Assembly (NCBI GenBank): GCA_030849075.1
Contig: JASAOO010003279.1
Location: forward strand, 1-35,444
DNA from: Zelonia costaricensis
Taxonomy: Eukaryota; Euglenozoa; Kinetoplastea; Trypanosomatida; Trypanosomatidae
Length of the DNA stretch: 35,444 nt
Direction: 5' to 3'
In this document: positions 1-9,230 of the stretch, piece by piece
How the letters are laid out: each line of letters opens with the position of its first letter
Numbering within the stretch: the first letter of the stretch is position 1
Made by a program: the position numbers and the translations under genes
Notes under the pieces: model-generated
The model's input: the letters and a program-made list of their open reading frames with translations, nothing else
What the model was told of the DNA's origin: nothing
Databases searched by the model: none

Positions 1-744
1 AAGGACAAGAGCAGGCTGCGGGAGATCAAGGGAAGCGGAGAAAGCCTGCAAACAAGAACGAAAACGGTGCCGTACAGCAGGCACGAGACTGTTCCTCTCT
101 CCATATTTGGGACATCACGCGCGAGGGAAAGAAAAAAAGAAACAAAAACAAAGAGAAACATGAGTGCCCCCCCCCCACCACACGCCCACAACAAGGGATG
201 AAACAGCCGGAAAACAAACGAGTGGGGCGAGCCTAGAGGTGGTGAAGGCGTTGGTGGTGGTGGAGGAGCGGAGTGAAAACTGTGTGAAAGAGAGAAGGAT
301 AGGAAGGGGAGGGGAGAGGGGGAACAGGTGATGGGGGGGGCAGAGGAGGAGGCGGGGTTCGGCGGACGAATCCCCTCACGCGTACGGCGAGCGGTAAAAG
401 GTGAGGCTTGCGCGTCCAGTACACCTCCCCTCAATTCCCACCTCCGCACAGTTCTCCCTCGAGCCCCTCGGTGTCCACAACCGTGAAAAAACAGGCAACT
501 CCAACTGCGTGTATCTTCTTGTCTCTCTCTCTCTGTATGTGTGTGTGTGTGCGAGGGTGAGGAAGCGCGTGGGTTTCTCTAAGGAGGTGCGGCGTATGTG
601 CAGCGCACGGTGCGTAAAGGGCAACAACAAACAGAGACGGCCGCTTCGTCACGGTAAAAAACGGAGGGGGGGAGGTGACAAACGGCCTGAACGAGAAACA
701 AGAAAACAAAAACGACAAAAAAGGGAGGAGTGATGCGTCAGCCA

Positions 745-870
745 AGAGAAGGGGGGGGGGGGGGGAATCGCAGGCAGTGCACTGTGGGTTTCCGTTCTGG
801 GACAGGANAGAGAGGGGGGGGGGGGGGGAATCGCAGGCCGTGCACTGTGGGTTTCCGTTCTGGGACAGGA
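745..870. repeat. Direct duplication flanking an assembly N
   Basis: Two copies of a roughly 62-base unit, 745-807 and 809-870, are separated by a single N at 808. Each has a 15-base G run (751-765 and 814-828) followed by the same unique sequence. Beyond the G run they differ at one base, A at 776 versus C at 839. A duplicate abutting an N after a long G homopolymer is what two unmerged overlapping contig ends look like, although a true tandem repeat is possible. Confidence 0.8.
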
Positions 871-1208
871 AGAAAGAGGGGAGGGAACAGCCGGCACTGC
901 CGCGAGTTGGGCGGCGCAGTTGTATGGACCTCGACGCCCGCCATTTTTCACCGGCATCCTGTAATGCCTCCACTTTCTCTCCCCCAAAAGCGCTATCCTC
1001 TCACGCACGCCGAGAGACGTGACACATGGACTAGGCGGACGGCAAGGACGTTGATGATGGGTGGGGGGGGGGGGTATGCCAAAGGTTGGGGCTTCAGAGC
1101 AAACGAAGGAGAGAATCTGGCTTTCCGGTCCTTTCTCACGGCTGGCTGGTGCCGTTTCAGGGAGAGAAGAGTGAATGGCAGAAACACCACACGTACGTAC
1201 GCACGCGG

Positions 1209-1229
1209 ACACACACACACACACACACA
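1209..1229. repeat. (AC)n microsatellite
   Basis: Uninterrupted AC dinucleotides on the + strand (TG on the sense strand of the transcription unit), in a gene-free spacer. Confidence 0.95.
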
Positions 1230-2255
1230 GAAGGACAGACAGACACGCACTCTCAGACACGCGCGCAAAGGACTCACAATCAGACACAAATATACAGTCC
1301 GCTGCGGTCCGGGGAGATGTGCGGAAGGACAAAGGACAAGACAAGTAAAGAAACACAGAACACACATCCACGTCGAGCACAGAAGAAGCAATATACAACA
1401 ATACTCTCGTGCTTGGTGTTCGACGCGGCTGCTCTATTCCTTCTTCCGCCCGGCTGAATCTTCTCGCCATCCGCTCTCTGCTCAAGCAGCGCGATGTCGT
1501 CTTGCGACAGCTTCGGCACAGCGCTGCCCCTGACCCTCCTTTTCTTTTTTTTTTTCGTGCCATCATGACACGCAGGCAACGAAAAGAAGGCGGTGAGAAA
1601 AGAAGCTGGGCAGCGACGAGCGGGCGCGGTCACGCGCGTGAGCGTTTTTTTTTTTTTGCTACGAGGAGAGACTGCGCGAGAAGTTGTAGCAAGCTAGGCG
1701 GAAAAACACACACACACACTCGAGTTCGAGAACCTGGAAGGGGCTGGTGGACGCGCGTGTCCCATGAGCCAACAGAGACAAATAAGCTACACACAAAAAA
1801 AAAAGGAAGCGAGGTCCAAGGGAAAAGGAAAACGTACGGACACGCATAAGAACACATGCATGACCACCGGTGCACCCTACCACACTCTCATGCACACACA
1901 CACACACATCCACAGATACAGAGACGCCACCATCGTCACACTGCGGTGCTCCGGTGATGCAGACGGCGACCATATTCAACGACCATGGAGAATACACAAG
2001 AAGCGAAGATGAGAGCGCAACAGGCCCCGGCGCATCCGAACGCCTCGACCTCTCTGTGAACAAGTCCCATCTTCCTGCCCGTTTCCAGCCCCTGTTATCT
2101 TTCGTCCTTCTCTCTTATCCCCCTTCCGCTTGCGTCGCACAATGACCCGGCTTTATTCTCGCATCTCCGGCCGTCTGCCCGCAAACAAGAGTAGGAAGAA
2201 GAGAACACACAAACACACACACTTAGACACGCACACACAGGATGGTCGGCGACAG

Positions 2256-3785
2256 CTACTTCCGCTTCACGTAGCGCAGCGTGGCGGCACCGGCGGCCGC
2301 TACCGTCAGCAGCGACACGAGCACCGTTGCGCTGAGCAGTCGAGACGAGCCCGGCGTCGCGGCAGCCTTGCCATTGCCGTTGGCCAGCTTGTGCTTCGCG
2401 GCAGCAGTCTCGGCCTCCGCGGTAGCCTTTGCCGACCGCGTCAACTGATCGAGGCAGTCCTTCAGCGTGTCCTGCATCGGGGTGAACGTGACACCGAGGA
2501 GCTCACGGGCGCGGCGGTTGTCGAGGCGTTTGCGCACGCCGAGGCTGCGCCAGAGAAAGCGGAGGTTGACGCTATTCCAGAGCACGACGGTGGCGATGCC
2601 GAGCGTCACAAAGTTCCACGCCGTGTGCGTCGGCGGCGTCAGCTGCGGGCATAGCTGCTTCATCGTGCGGCACAGCTCCGGCAGGCTCACGCACTCGTTG
2701 GCGATGATGATGCGCTGATCGCGCACCTCCGCCACTTCCAGCGCCCGCACATGGGCGTCGGCGACGTCGCGCACGTCGACGAAATTCCAGCTAAGGTTGG
2801 GGCAGAACGGGAAGAAGCGGGAGGAGTTGGTGAGGCCCTCGATCGTGACCATGGCCTCGCTTGTTTCGTCCGTCAGGCTGGGGCCGATCGAGATCGACGG
2901 CAGCAACACAACCAGCTCCACGCCCATCATTACACGCAGCCGCCACGCCTCCCGCTCAAACGCCAGCTTGGCAAACGGCAGCGGGTCCGCCTCAGCGGTG
3001 GCAACACCGTTCCAGCTGCTCTCGTCAAACACGCCAGACGGCGGGTCGTCTTCGGTGATGTGCACCACCGACGAGGCGGCACCCGTGAGCACGACACGCT
3101 TCACCGTGGACTTGCCGGAAAGCCGGATGCCGTCGAAGAGCGCGCGGATCGCCTTTGTGTACAGCGCGACGGGATCCTTGGCTTGCGGAGAGACGCTGGA
3201 GCAGCCGCAGTGGATGATGTAGCGGCACCCGCGAATTGCGTCGCGCAGTGAGTTGGAGTTCGTGACGTCGGCCTGCAGGATCGTGAGGCGCTGCGCCACG
3301 TCGCGGCTCGCACCGTAGAGGTCGATCTGCTTCTGCTGCCGCGCCGTGTCAGGCACCGTCATGCGCACGCTGTAGCCGGCGTCGAGCAGCTTCGCGACGA
3401 CGTGGCTGGCGAGGTAGCCGCTCTCGCCAATGACAAGCACGTGAATCTTCATCTTGGCCGTCCTGGCCTTTTCCCGCTCGTTCTCGGTGGCGATCTGATT
3501 CAAGATGCTGTTCGGCGGCACGGTACGCGCCCCCTGCCCCGCCGGGCTGGACGCCGTCTGGTCCTCGTCCGACATATCGGCGTTGCCGGCGTTGAGATCG
3601 AGGGCGCTGCCCGAGAAGACCTTCTGGAATGTTTGCTGCCCCGGCTGCGGGCGAACTGGCTCGCCAAGCTCCGTGAAGAAGTCGGCGCCGGGTCCTAGCA
3701 AGTGCGGGTGTTCCACTAGGTTGGGGCGCAGCACCGTGTCCATGTCCTCGAGGGACATGCAACTACCCGAAAAGACGCGGAACAT
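2256..3785 (-). CDS. Tail-anchored extended SDR (NAD-dependent epimerase/dihydroflavonol reductase-like)
   Basis: The protein has 509 residues and belongs by sequence to the extended short-chain dehydrogenase/reductase group (3-beta-HSD, dihydroflavonol-4-reductase and cinnamoyl-CoA-reductase relatives). The Rossmann start is visible at residues 113-127 (VLVIGESGYLASH, a GxxGYLA nucleotide loop), with an acidic D173 V after the third strand and a VVLTGAASSV strand near 231-240. Where the family has Tyr-x-x-x-Lys, this protein reads LPFAK (269-273), so the lysine is kept but the tyrosine is leucine. An extra N-terminal region of about 110 residues carries a short motif twice (VFSGS near residues 4-8 and 56-60). 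The C-terminus (about 483-504) is a hydrophobic segment followed by a basic tail, suggesting a tail anchor in ER or another membrane. The ATG at 3785 follows a plausible splice acceptor. Substrate unknown; catalytic activity is doubtful. Confidence 0.85.
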   Translation of the reverse strand: MFRVFSGSCMSLEDMDTVLRPNLVEHPHLLGPGADFFTELGEPVRPQPGQQTFQKVFSGSALDLNAGNADMSDEDQTASSPAGQGARTVPPNSILNQIATENEREKARTAKMKIHVLVIGESGYLASHVVAKLLDAGYSVRMTVPDTARQQKQIDLYGASRDVAQRLTILQADVTNSNSLRDAIRGCRYIIHCGCSSVSPQAKDPVALYTKAIRALFDGIRLSGKSTVKRVVLTGAASSVVHITEDDPPSGVFDESSWNGVATAEADPLPFAKLAFEREAWRLRVMMGVELVVLLPSISIGPSLTDETSEAMVTIEGLTNSSRFFPFCPNLSWNFVDVRDVADAHVRALEVAEVRDQRIIIANECVSLPELCRTMKQLCPQLTPPTHTAWNFVTLGIATVVLWNSVNLRFLWRSLGVRKRLDNRRARELLGVTFTPMQDTLKDCLDQLTRSAKATAEAETAAAKHKLANGNGKAAATPGSSRLLSATVLVSLLTVAAAGAATLRYVKRK

Positions 3786-3853
3786 TGTCTTTCCCCCTTG
3801 TATTGAGTTACGCTCGGAGGCCCCTGCGGGTATGTAGATATAGATATGTGCTA

Positions 3854-3888
3854 CTTTTTTGTAGGAGGAAGAGGTAGGGGGAGGGGGC
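3854..3888 (-). promoter_or_regulatory. Candidate polypyrimidine tract and trans-splice acceptor for the SDR gene
   Basis: On the sense strand a C/T-rich tract leads into AG at 3855-3854, which would leave a leader of about 68 bases before the ATG. This is inferred from the general trypanosomatid trans-splicing rule, not from transcript data. Confidence 0.4.
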
Positions 3889-5361
3889 AGTCGCTACAGA
3901 CGAGCCCGGGTGAGGGGATCTCCCAAGTCTGCCGGACTTCTACGCTGCCTCGCGGCGAGGCACCGCTGCAGGCCAGAGTGTAGTGAGTGGCACGCGGCGT
4001 ACCAAGGGGGTGGGGGTGGGGGAGGTGGCAATTGAAGGCACCGGGGGAGGGCAGCAGGGGGGTAAAGGAAGAAGAAGAATGCGCGAGCACTTCGCGAACA
4101 CAACCAAAAAAAAGGCAATTCAGAAAGATGAAGCAGGTTAGGTAGAGAGGGGGTAGGGGAGAGAGTAGGAAGAAGGAGGAAGCACCCACGAGGTGCGTAG
4201 AGGGGGTACACGGAGATTTGAGGGGTGGTGGGAACGGAGGAGGAGGCGGAGGAGGGACGAGACGCAGATGCGATGGCGATCACTGGGAGCCCCGCGGTGA
4301 TGCAGAGGGGCGGGAAGGGGGATGGGAGACGAAAGACGGAAGACGGGGGGGGGACACAGGCGCGGACAAAAGAACAATAAACAGAAGGCGAAGGTGAAGA
4401 TGGTGAGGGTCGAAGTGGTGAAAAGTAGGGCTCCCCTCGCACGCACAAACACGCAGACACGTGCGCTGCAGACCACAGACGAGCGGGGGTGGAGGGGGGG
4501 GGGGAGGGATCGGGGCAGCAGCCAAAGCACCGACCTCGACGAAGGCAAGACGAAGCGCAGCGTGCGGTCGCGCAGTTAGGGACCAAGAAAAAAGAAGGCA
4601 CGTGACAAGTGTGCGTAGTGGGCGTGGGGCGGAGAAGAAAAGAAGTTCAGGACTCGACCCGCAAGAGCTGAAATGGGGGAGGGGGGGGTGCTGATGATGG
4701 TGGTGGCGGTGCGCGAGTGAGAACGCGACGGGGAGAGATGAGGGAGCGGCGCGGTTTCGTCGGACTGGCAAGTGTGTATGTGCTGTGTAGACGTACGCGC
4801 GTCTGAGCTGCTGGTGTGGCGGTGGTTTTCCCTTGTTCGTTTCCTCGATGTTTTTTTTGTATGTTTGTTTCCACGTGTCGTGAATGGGATTTCTGCCAGC
4901 CTCCAAGCGCCTGATCTCTGTTCGTGCCCTTTGAGATGCCAGATGCCTGGGAAGAGGCGAGGGAGAATGAGAGCACGCGAACGACAACGAGAATCAGGCT
5001 GGTGACCGAGCTCCTAAAACGACCAAAAGCAGAAGAAAACAAGCTAGAAGCGCAGGAAGAGCCCAGCGTCGGCGCGCTGTCACTTCTCGCACAGCTTGTA
5101 TGTCTTCTTGTGTGCGCGTGTGTGTGTGTGTGTGCCTGACCGTCGCCGTAACGTGAATGCTGTTTTCGGCGAGGAAGAGAGGGAGGACTGAGAGAAAGGG
5201 AAAAAGCGAGCGGGCCTGTAGTCGAGATGCAAAAACAGCCGAGTCAACAATCCACGCCGAGACACGCGCACACACAAAAAGCCTGATGGGGCTGCGAAAC
5301 CACAAAAAAAAGAAATCAGGTGAAGAGGTGAGCGTGCGTCAGCCGCAAATTTCCCACCGTT

Positions 5362-5365
<4 letters not shown>

Positions 5366-5398
<33 letters not shown>
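5366..5398. repeat. (TG)16 microsatellite
   Basis: A perfect TG run on the + strand (CA in the transcript sense), within the large FHA-SDR spacer. It is likely length-polymorphic. Confidence 0.95.
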
Positions 5399-5399
<1 letters not shown>

Positions 5400-6637
5400 C
5401 GTTTAGAATCTCTGTTCTTGTGCGTTGGCTGGTGCAGCAGAAGGAAGGAAAAATCAACAAGGCGCAAACGCTTATGCGGAGAAAGCGGGGGGAAGGGGGG
5501 GGTGAAGCTCGTGGTGTGGAAGGTCCGTTAGTAGAGAGAGTCGGAGGAGCGGCCGAGAGAGTCACGGCAGCCCGGCAGGCAAGATGCGCGGAGGTTGGAG
5601 CTCGGGAGTGAGAGAGGAAGGGGGACGGGGAGGCCTGGCGGACAAAGCCAGCAGAAAGTGCAGGGTGGGTCGGTGGTGTGGGGTGGGGGTGAGTGAGTGG
5701 GATTGCGTAGATGGCAAGAGAAATGTGGGAGGACAAAGAGAGGGGGGGGGTGAGAACGAAGCTAGATGCTTAAACAGCGACGGCGACGGGAAAAAAAAAC
5801 ACACACGAGAGGGTAAAGACGGGGAGGCGCAATGCTGTTCGTGGAAAGAACAGCTACGCGCACGTCACACTGCAGCGACCTTCTCGGCGGTTTCTCGTCG
5901 TCGATCACAGCCAAGCGCTGTGCGAGGTCGGCGGCAGCACAGGTGAAAAGAAAGTGGGATGTATACAGGAGAGATGGAGGGTGAGGGAGGGGGGCGAAAC
6001 ACGAGGTACTCATCTGCCGAGTCTGAGAGCAACCGGGCACGTCCACGGCGGTGCGGTGTAGCATGCGGCGGATGGTGCCGCTCACGGCTCAGAAAGATGG
6101 AGGGGCATACGACGGCGGCACGGGTCTCGTGGAGGCCCCACACGCAGAGCACCAAAAACTCAAGTCTACGGGCTCTTTCTCTCTATACACACTGATTTGC
6201 ACACGTTTCTTTTTCTTGCATGGAAGCAGAGAATGAGTACACTGCCGACTCTCCTCCCCCATTCTCTGTTTGGGCTGCAGGGCGGGAGAGAGAGAGAGGT
6301 GGGGAAGGGGCGAAGGAAAAGACGGCGCAGGAAGCGGCTCTGTGACGATACACACAACGGGGGTTGCCGAATGTAGAGGACAAGGACCGAGAGTGTGATC
6401 GAAGAAGCGTGGAGGGAGGGGGAGGGGGAGGGAGGGGGGTGTAGGCACGCTACTGCGTGCACGCGCGGAAAGCACCAACAATTGCGGAGAGCACGATGCG
6501 CACACAGACACCCCAGCGGGCAGCGCGGCCGTCGCACATGACTCCCTGTTTCCGCGCAGAAAGTGGCGGCTCCGTTCCCAAACGTTCCCTCGATCGCACA
6601 CCCACGTCTCCTCGTCCGCTGATTCGCCTTTGCGTCT

Positions 6638-8407
6638 CTAGTGATCAAAAAACACCACCTGCGAGTCTTCCTGCGGTGCTGCCGCATCGGAGTGCAGCCG
6701 TCGGATGTCAGCCCGCGTCAAGGGCACGGCGACAGGGCGGTCGCCGTCGCTGCGCGCAGAGTCGGTGTGGCTTGCTTCACGGGGCGCCGGCGGTGGGTTG
6801 CGCCGCGGCTGTTCACGGCCCCCACGCGAAGCACGACCGCCGCGTCCGCCGCTCTCACGGCCGCGCTTTCCACCCCGCCGCGGCGGTGCGGGTGTGCTGC
6901 TCGGCGCGTCGCCATCGTCCTCCTCGCCCTCGCCCTCGTCGCCGCCGCGCCGGCGTTGGCTGACGCTCCCTCGCATCGCCTCCTCCGCGTCGGCCGAGAC
7001 GGCGCGGGTGCCGCTGAGGTCCTCCTCGAGGGCCCCGAGCAGCAGCGCCTGGTCGCGGCGCTGCACGAGAGCGTCGCCGACGACGTGGCCGCCGTTTTCG
7101 AGGTGCACAAGCGCCTCGATGAGCCGGTCGTCGACCGTCTCGGAGAGGTTGGCGAGGCTGTACCGCGCCGACGCGTGCCCGGTCGGGGCGGCAGGAAAGT
7201 GCATAGCGGCCTCGGCTCGAGCGCTGGATGAGCGACGCGGACGCGCTGGGGAGCGAGTCAGGGGACCGCTACCGTTAGAGACGTCTGGCAGCGACGCGGC
7301 GCTGGCGAGCCCATGCCGGGGCAGGCTCCACTCCCCCGACACATGCGCCGGCGATCTGGCCGAGCGGCCGTGCAGCTGCTGCGAGTCCGCGGTTGGCGTG
7401 GCGGCGTCGATGTGGACGTCCTCCGCCGCGGCGCTGTCGCTGTCGCGTCCCTCGCTGTCCACGCGGCGCGCGGGTGCCTCGAAGAAAAGCCCCTCTCCGC
7501 GACTGCGCTGCCCGTTTTCTGCGGAAGAAGCCTCACGGGAACGTGCCTCGGTGCTGCCTTTGGCGTTGGCGCGCGATGCCGGGGCAGCGTTGCGACGGCG
7601 CTCCTCTGCCCCTGCCGCACACGCGTACCAGGTGAGCTGCGCCGCCTCGGAGAGCATCTTTGCTTTCAGAAACCGCGGCGTGGCGGACCAGTCCGCGAGA
7701 CGGGCGCACCACAGCGCTGTCGGCACCGTCGGTGTCTCCGTGCCACTAGAGCAGGCGAGCGCAGTTGTGGTCGCGGTGGTGTCACGGCGCATTGGGAGAG
7801 CCGCGGTTGGCACCCACACAAACGACGCGGCACCAACCAAATCCGCAGCGGCGCTGACGCGCACGTGCACGGCGAGCAGCCGCACTCGCGCTGCCGTGCC
7901 GAACTCTATGACGTCGCCGTGCTGCAGCCACGCGTGACTGCCTCGTGCGGTGAGAACAACGGGGCCGCGGCGCTGTCCGCTGTGAAGGTTTGAGGGCAGC
8001 ACACGTAACGGCTGCCCTCGCCCGCAGAGCCGCACACGCACGCCGGCGTACGGCAGGCTGGCGGCGTCCACGGCGGTCACCGTGGCACTGGGGGCCAGGC
8101 CGTGGATGCACCACGTCGTGACCTCGATCAACACGCGCGACCAGGCGCGGTCGTTGTGCAAGGCTGCAGAGAGAAACGGCGTCTGGCGACCGAGATGCAG
8201 CGCTGGCGAGACGAGCGGGCGCGGCAGCGTGTCAAGGCCGTCGCCGCCGCTGCCGGTGTTTTCAGCGGAGTCGGGGAGCGCCACAGGAAGGCGAGGCAGC
8301 TCCACAAAAGAAGTGGTCTCTGCAGCGAAGGGAGTCGCCGCCCCGTCGCTGGGCGACGCATCCCCGCAGCGAACAAAAAAGAGCCGCGTCGCCGTTGTGT
8401 GCGCCAT
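6638..8407 (-). CDS. FHA-like domain protein, possible divergent NBS1-type factor
   Basis: The protein has 589 residues. The ATG at 8407 was chosen because the open frame upstream is only low-complexity leader with a CA-repeat-encoded Thr/His run, and an acceptor-like AG lies at 8504-8503. Residues about 68-185 resemble a forkhead-associated (phosphothreonine-binding) fold: LGR at 72-74, NDRAWSR at 85-91 in the place of the conserved Ser-Arg strand, and HGDVIEFG at 163-170 in the place of the family's L-x-x-GD-x-I-x-FG strand. The NG loop typical of FHA domains is not clear, so the assignment is tentative. The rest is long, polar and probably disordered, with an acidic EGEGEEDDGD patch, an Arg/Gly-rich stretch and an aromatic acidic C-terminus (EDSQVVFFDH). 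An N-terminal FHA followed by a disordered tail ending in short motifs recalls NBS1/Xrs2, but no BRCT repeats are evident. It could equally be another kinetoplastid FHA adaptor. Confidence 0.75.
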   Translation of the reverse strand: MAHTTATRLFFVRCGDASPSDGAATPFAAETTSFVELPRLPVALPDSAENTGSGGDGLDTLPRPLVSPALHLGRQTPFLSAALHNDRAWSRVLIEVTTWCIHGLAPSATVTAVDAASLPYAGVRVRLCGRGQPLRVLPSNLHSGQRRGPVVLTARGSHAWLQHGDVIEFGTAARVRLLAVHVRVSAAADLVGAASFVWVPTAALPMRRDTTATTTALACSSGTETPTVPTALWCARLADWSATPRFLKAKMLSEAAQLTWYACAAGAEERRRNAAPASRANAKGSTEARSREASSAENGQRSRGEGLFFEAPARRVDSEGRDSDSAAAEDVHIDAATPTADSQQLHGRSARSPAHVSGEWSLPRHGLASAASLPDVSNGSGPLTRSPARPRRSSSARAEAAMHFPAAPTGHASARYSLANLSETVDDRLIEALVHLENGGHVVGDALVQRRDQALLLGALEEDLSGTRAVSADAEEAMRGSVSQRRRGGDEGEGEEDDGDAPSSTPAPPRRGGKRGRESGGRGGRASRGGREQPRRNPPPAPREASHTDSARSDGDRPVAVPLTRADIRRLHSDAAAPQEDSQVVFFDH

Positions 8408-9230
8408 TGTTGCACAATTGAAAAGCAGGCGCCGGAAAGACGCCGCCCGTGAACAAAAGAGAGGCGTGCAGCGGAATCGAACAGCAACACAGGCTTCGCA
8501 GCCTGTAAACCACGCGCACAGGGTATGGGGAAGGAAATACACAATATCAGCAGCCAATAAATGTGGAGTAGTCCCAGTGAGGGGGGAAACAAAGGAGCAC
8601 TGCCGAAGTGTGGGTGCAGGGGGTGAAGAGTGCGTGTGTGTGTGTGTGTGTGTGCGTTTGTCAGGAGCAGTTAAGCACAGGTGTGGACGAGAAGAGAGCG
8701 TACTTGTCAGTCGTTCCTTCTCTACAACGCCACCACGGTGCCGGGGGGGGAGGGGGAGGGGGAATACGAAGTCCGCCAAGGAGAGCAGCGAGGGTGTTTC
8801 CTTCCGTGGCGGTGCTGCTCGCAGGGTGCACTGGTGTAGGGTACCTGTGTGATGTGTGTGTGTGCGTGTGTGCGCATCACAGTCTCACGTCTGCTTTCAC
8901 ATGGTGTGAGGCCCTACTTTCAGGCGCAAACAAAGGGGGCCCAAGAAAAATGCGACGGCGCGGCCTCGACGCACCCTTCGTCAACGCAGAAGCACACACA
9001 CACACGCTGAGGCACAGCGTCTGAGGGGTAGTGGTACAGCTCTCGCACAGCGGCGGGCCGGCAGACCGCGCAGCCGCAGCCGTGTACGGAAGGCGAACAG
9101 GCAGAGGCGCGGCAGTACGAGAAGGAAAAGCCCTCTTGAGCGTGTGCCAGCGCCGACCCCTCAACTGCAACCTTCACAAAAGAACGAGCGTGCAGCAGGC
9201 AATCTAATCGTACAAGCGTGGCTGCCGCCG
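8408..9230. other. Spacer between the UBL-CesT and FHA-like genes
   Basis: No supported gene. It holds a TG run (8634-8654), a second TG-rich stretch near 8851-8873, a G-rich block at 8741-8761 that is C-rich on the sense strand, and the presumed 3' UTR of the UBL-CesT gene plus the FHA-like leader. Confidence 0.65.
8503..8545 (-). promoter_or_regulatory. Candidate splice acceptor for the FHA-like gene
   Basis: Sense-strand pyrimidine-rich sequence (TTTCCTTCCCC) followed by a TTTACAG whose AG is at 8504-8503. It would give a leader of about 95 bases. Inferred by pattern only. Confidence 0.35.

Larger units (their letters stand above)
1..2255. other. Gene-free spacer downstream of the SDR gene
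   Basis: No reading frame here has protein-like composition. The open frames translate CA/TG repeats, G runs and purine tracts into low-complexity Cys/Val, Pro or Arg strings. On the sense (minus) strand this should hold the 3' UTR of the SDR gene and the leader of a gene lying beyond the left edge. It contains dinucleotide runs at 1209-1229 and 1893-1909, a duplicated segment around an N at 808, and T/A homopolymers near 1550 and 1645. Confidence 0.7.
3786..6637. other. Gene-free spacer, 2.85 kb
   Basis: This stretch lies between the end of the FHA-like gene and the start of the SDR gene. It is dominated on the + strand by G/A-rich runs, that is C/T-rich on the sense strand, with a (TG)16 run at 5366-5398 and GGGGA-type repeats near 6411-6440. 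Open frames of 130-235 residues on the minus strand are Pro/Ser/Leu/Arg low complexity and share no recognisable domain. Expected content is the 3' UTR of the FHA-like gene and the SDR leader. Confidence 0.65.

Noticed and set aside
730..1533. Plus-strand open frame of 267 codons
   Set aside because: It runs through a poly-G duplication, an N and an AC microsatellite; it is against the direction of the unit and of low complexity.
649..1566. Minus-strand open frame of 305 codons near the left edge
   Set aside because: Its translation is CA/TG repeat, G-run and spacer sequence, crosses the N at 808 and the duplicated segment, and has no domain-like region.
4280..4987. Minus-strand open frame of 235 codons in the FHA-SDR spacer
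   Set aside because: Pro/Leu/Ser-rich translation of pyrimidine tracts, overlapped by another frame of similar length with the same lack of character.
5080..5736. Minus-strand open frame of 218 codons
   Set aside because: It includes a Thr/His string from the (TG)16 run and is otherwise Ser/Pro/Leu low complexity.
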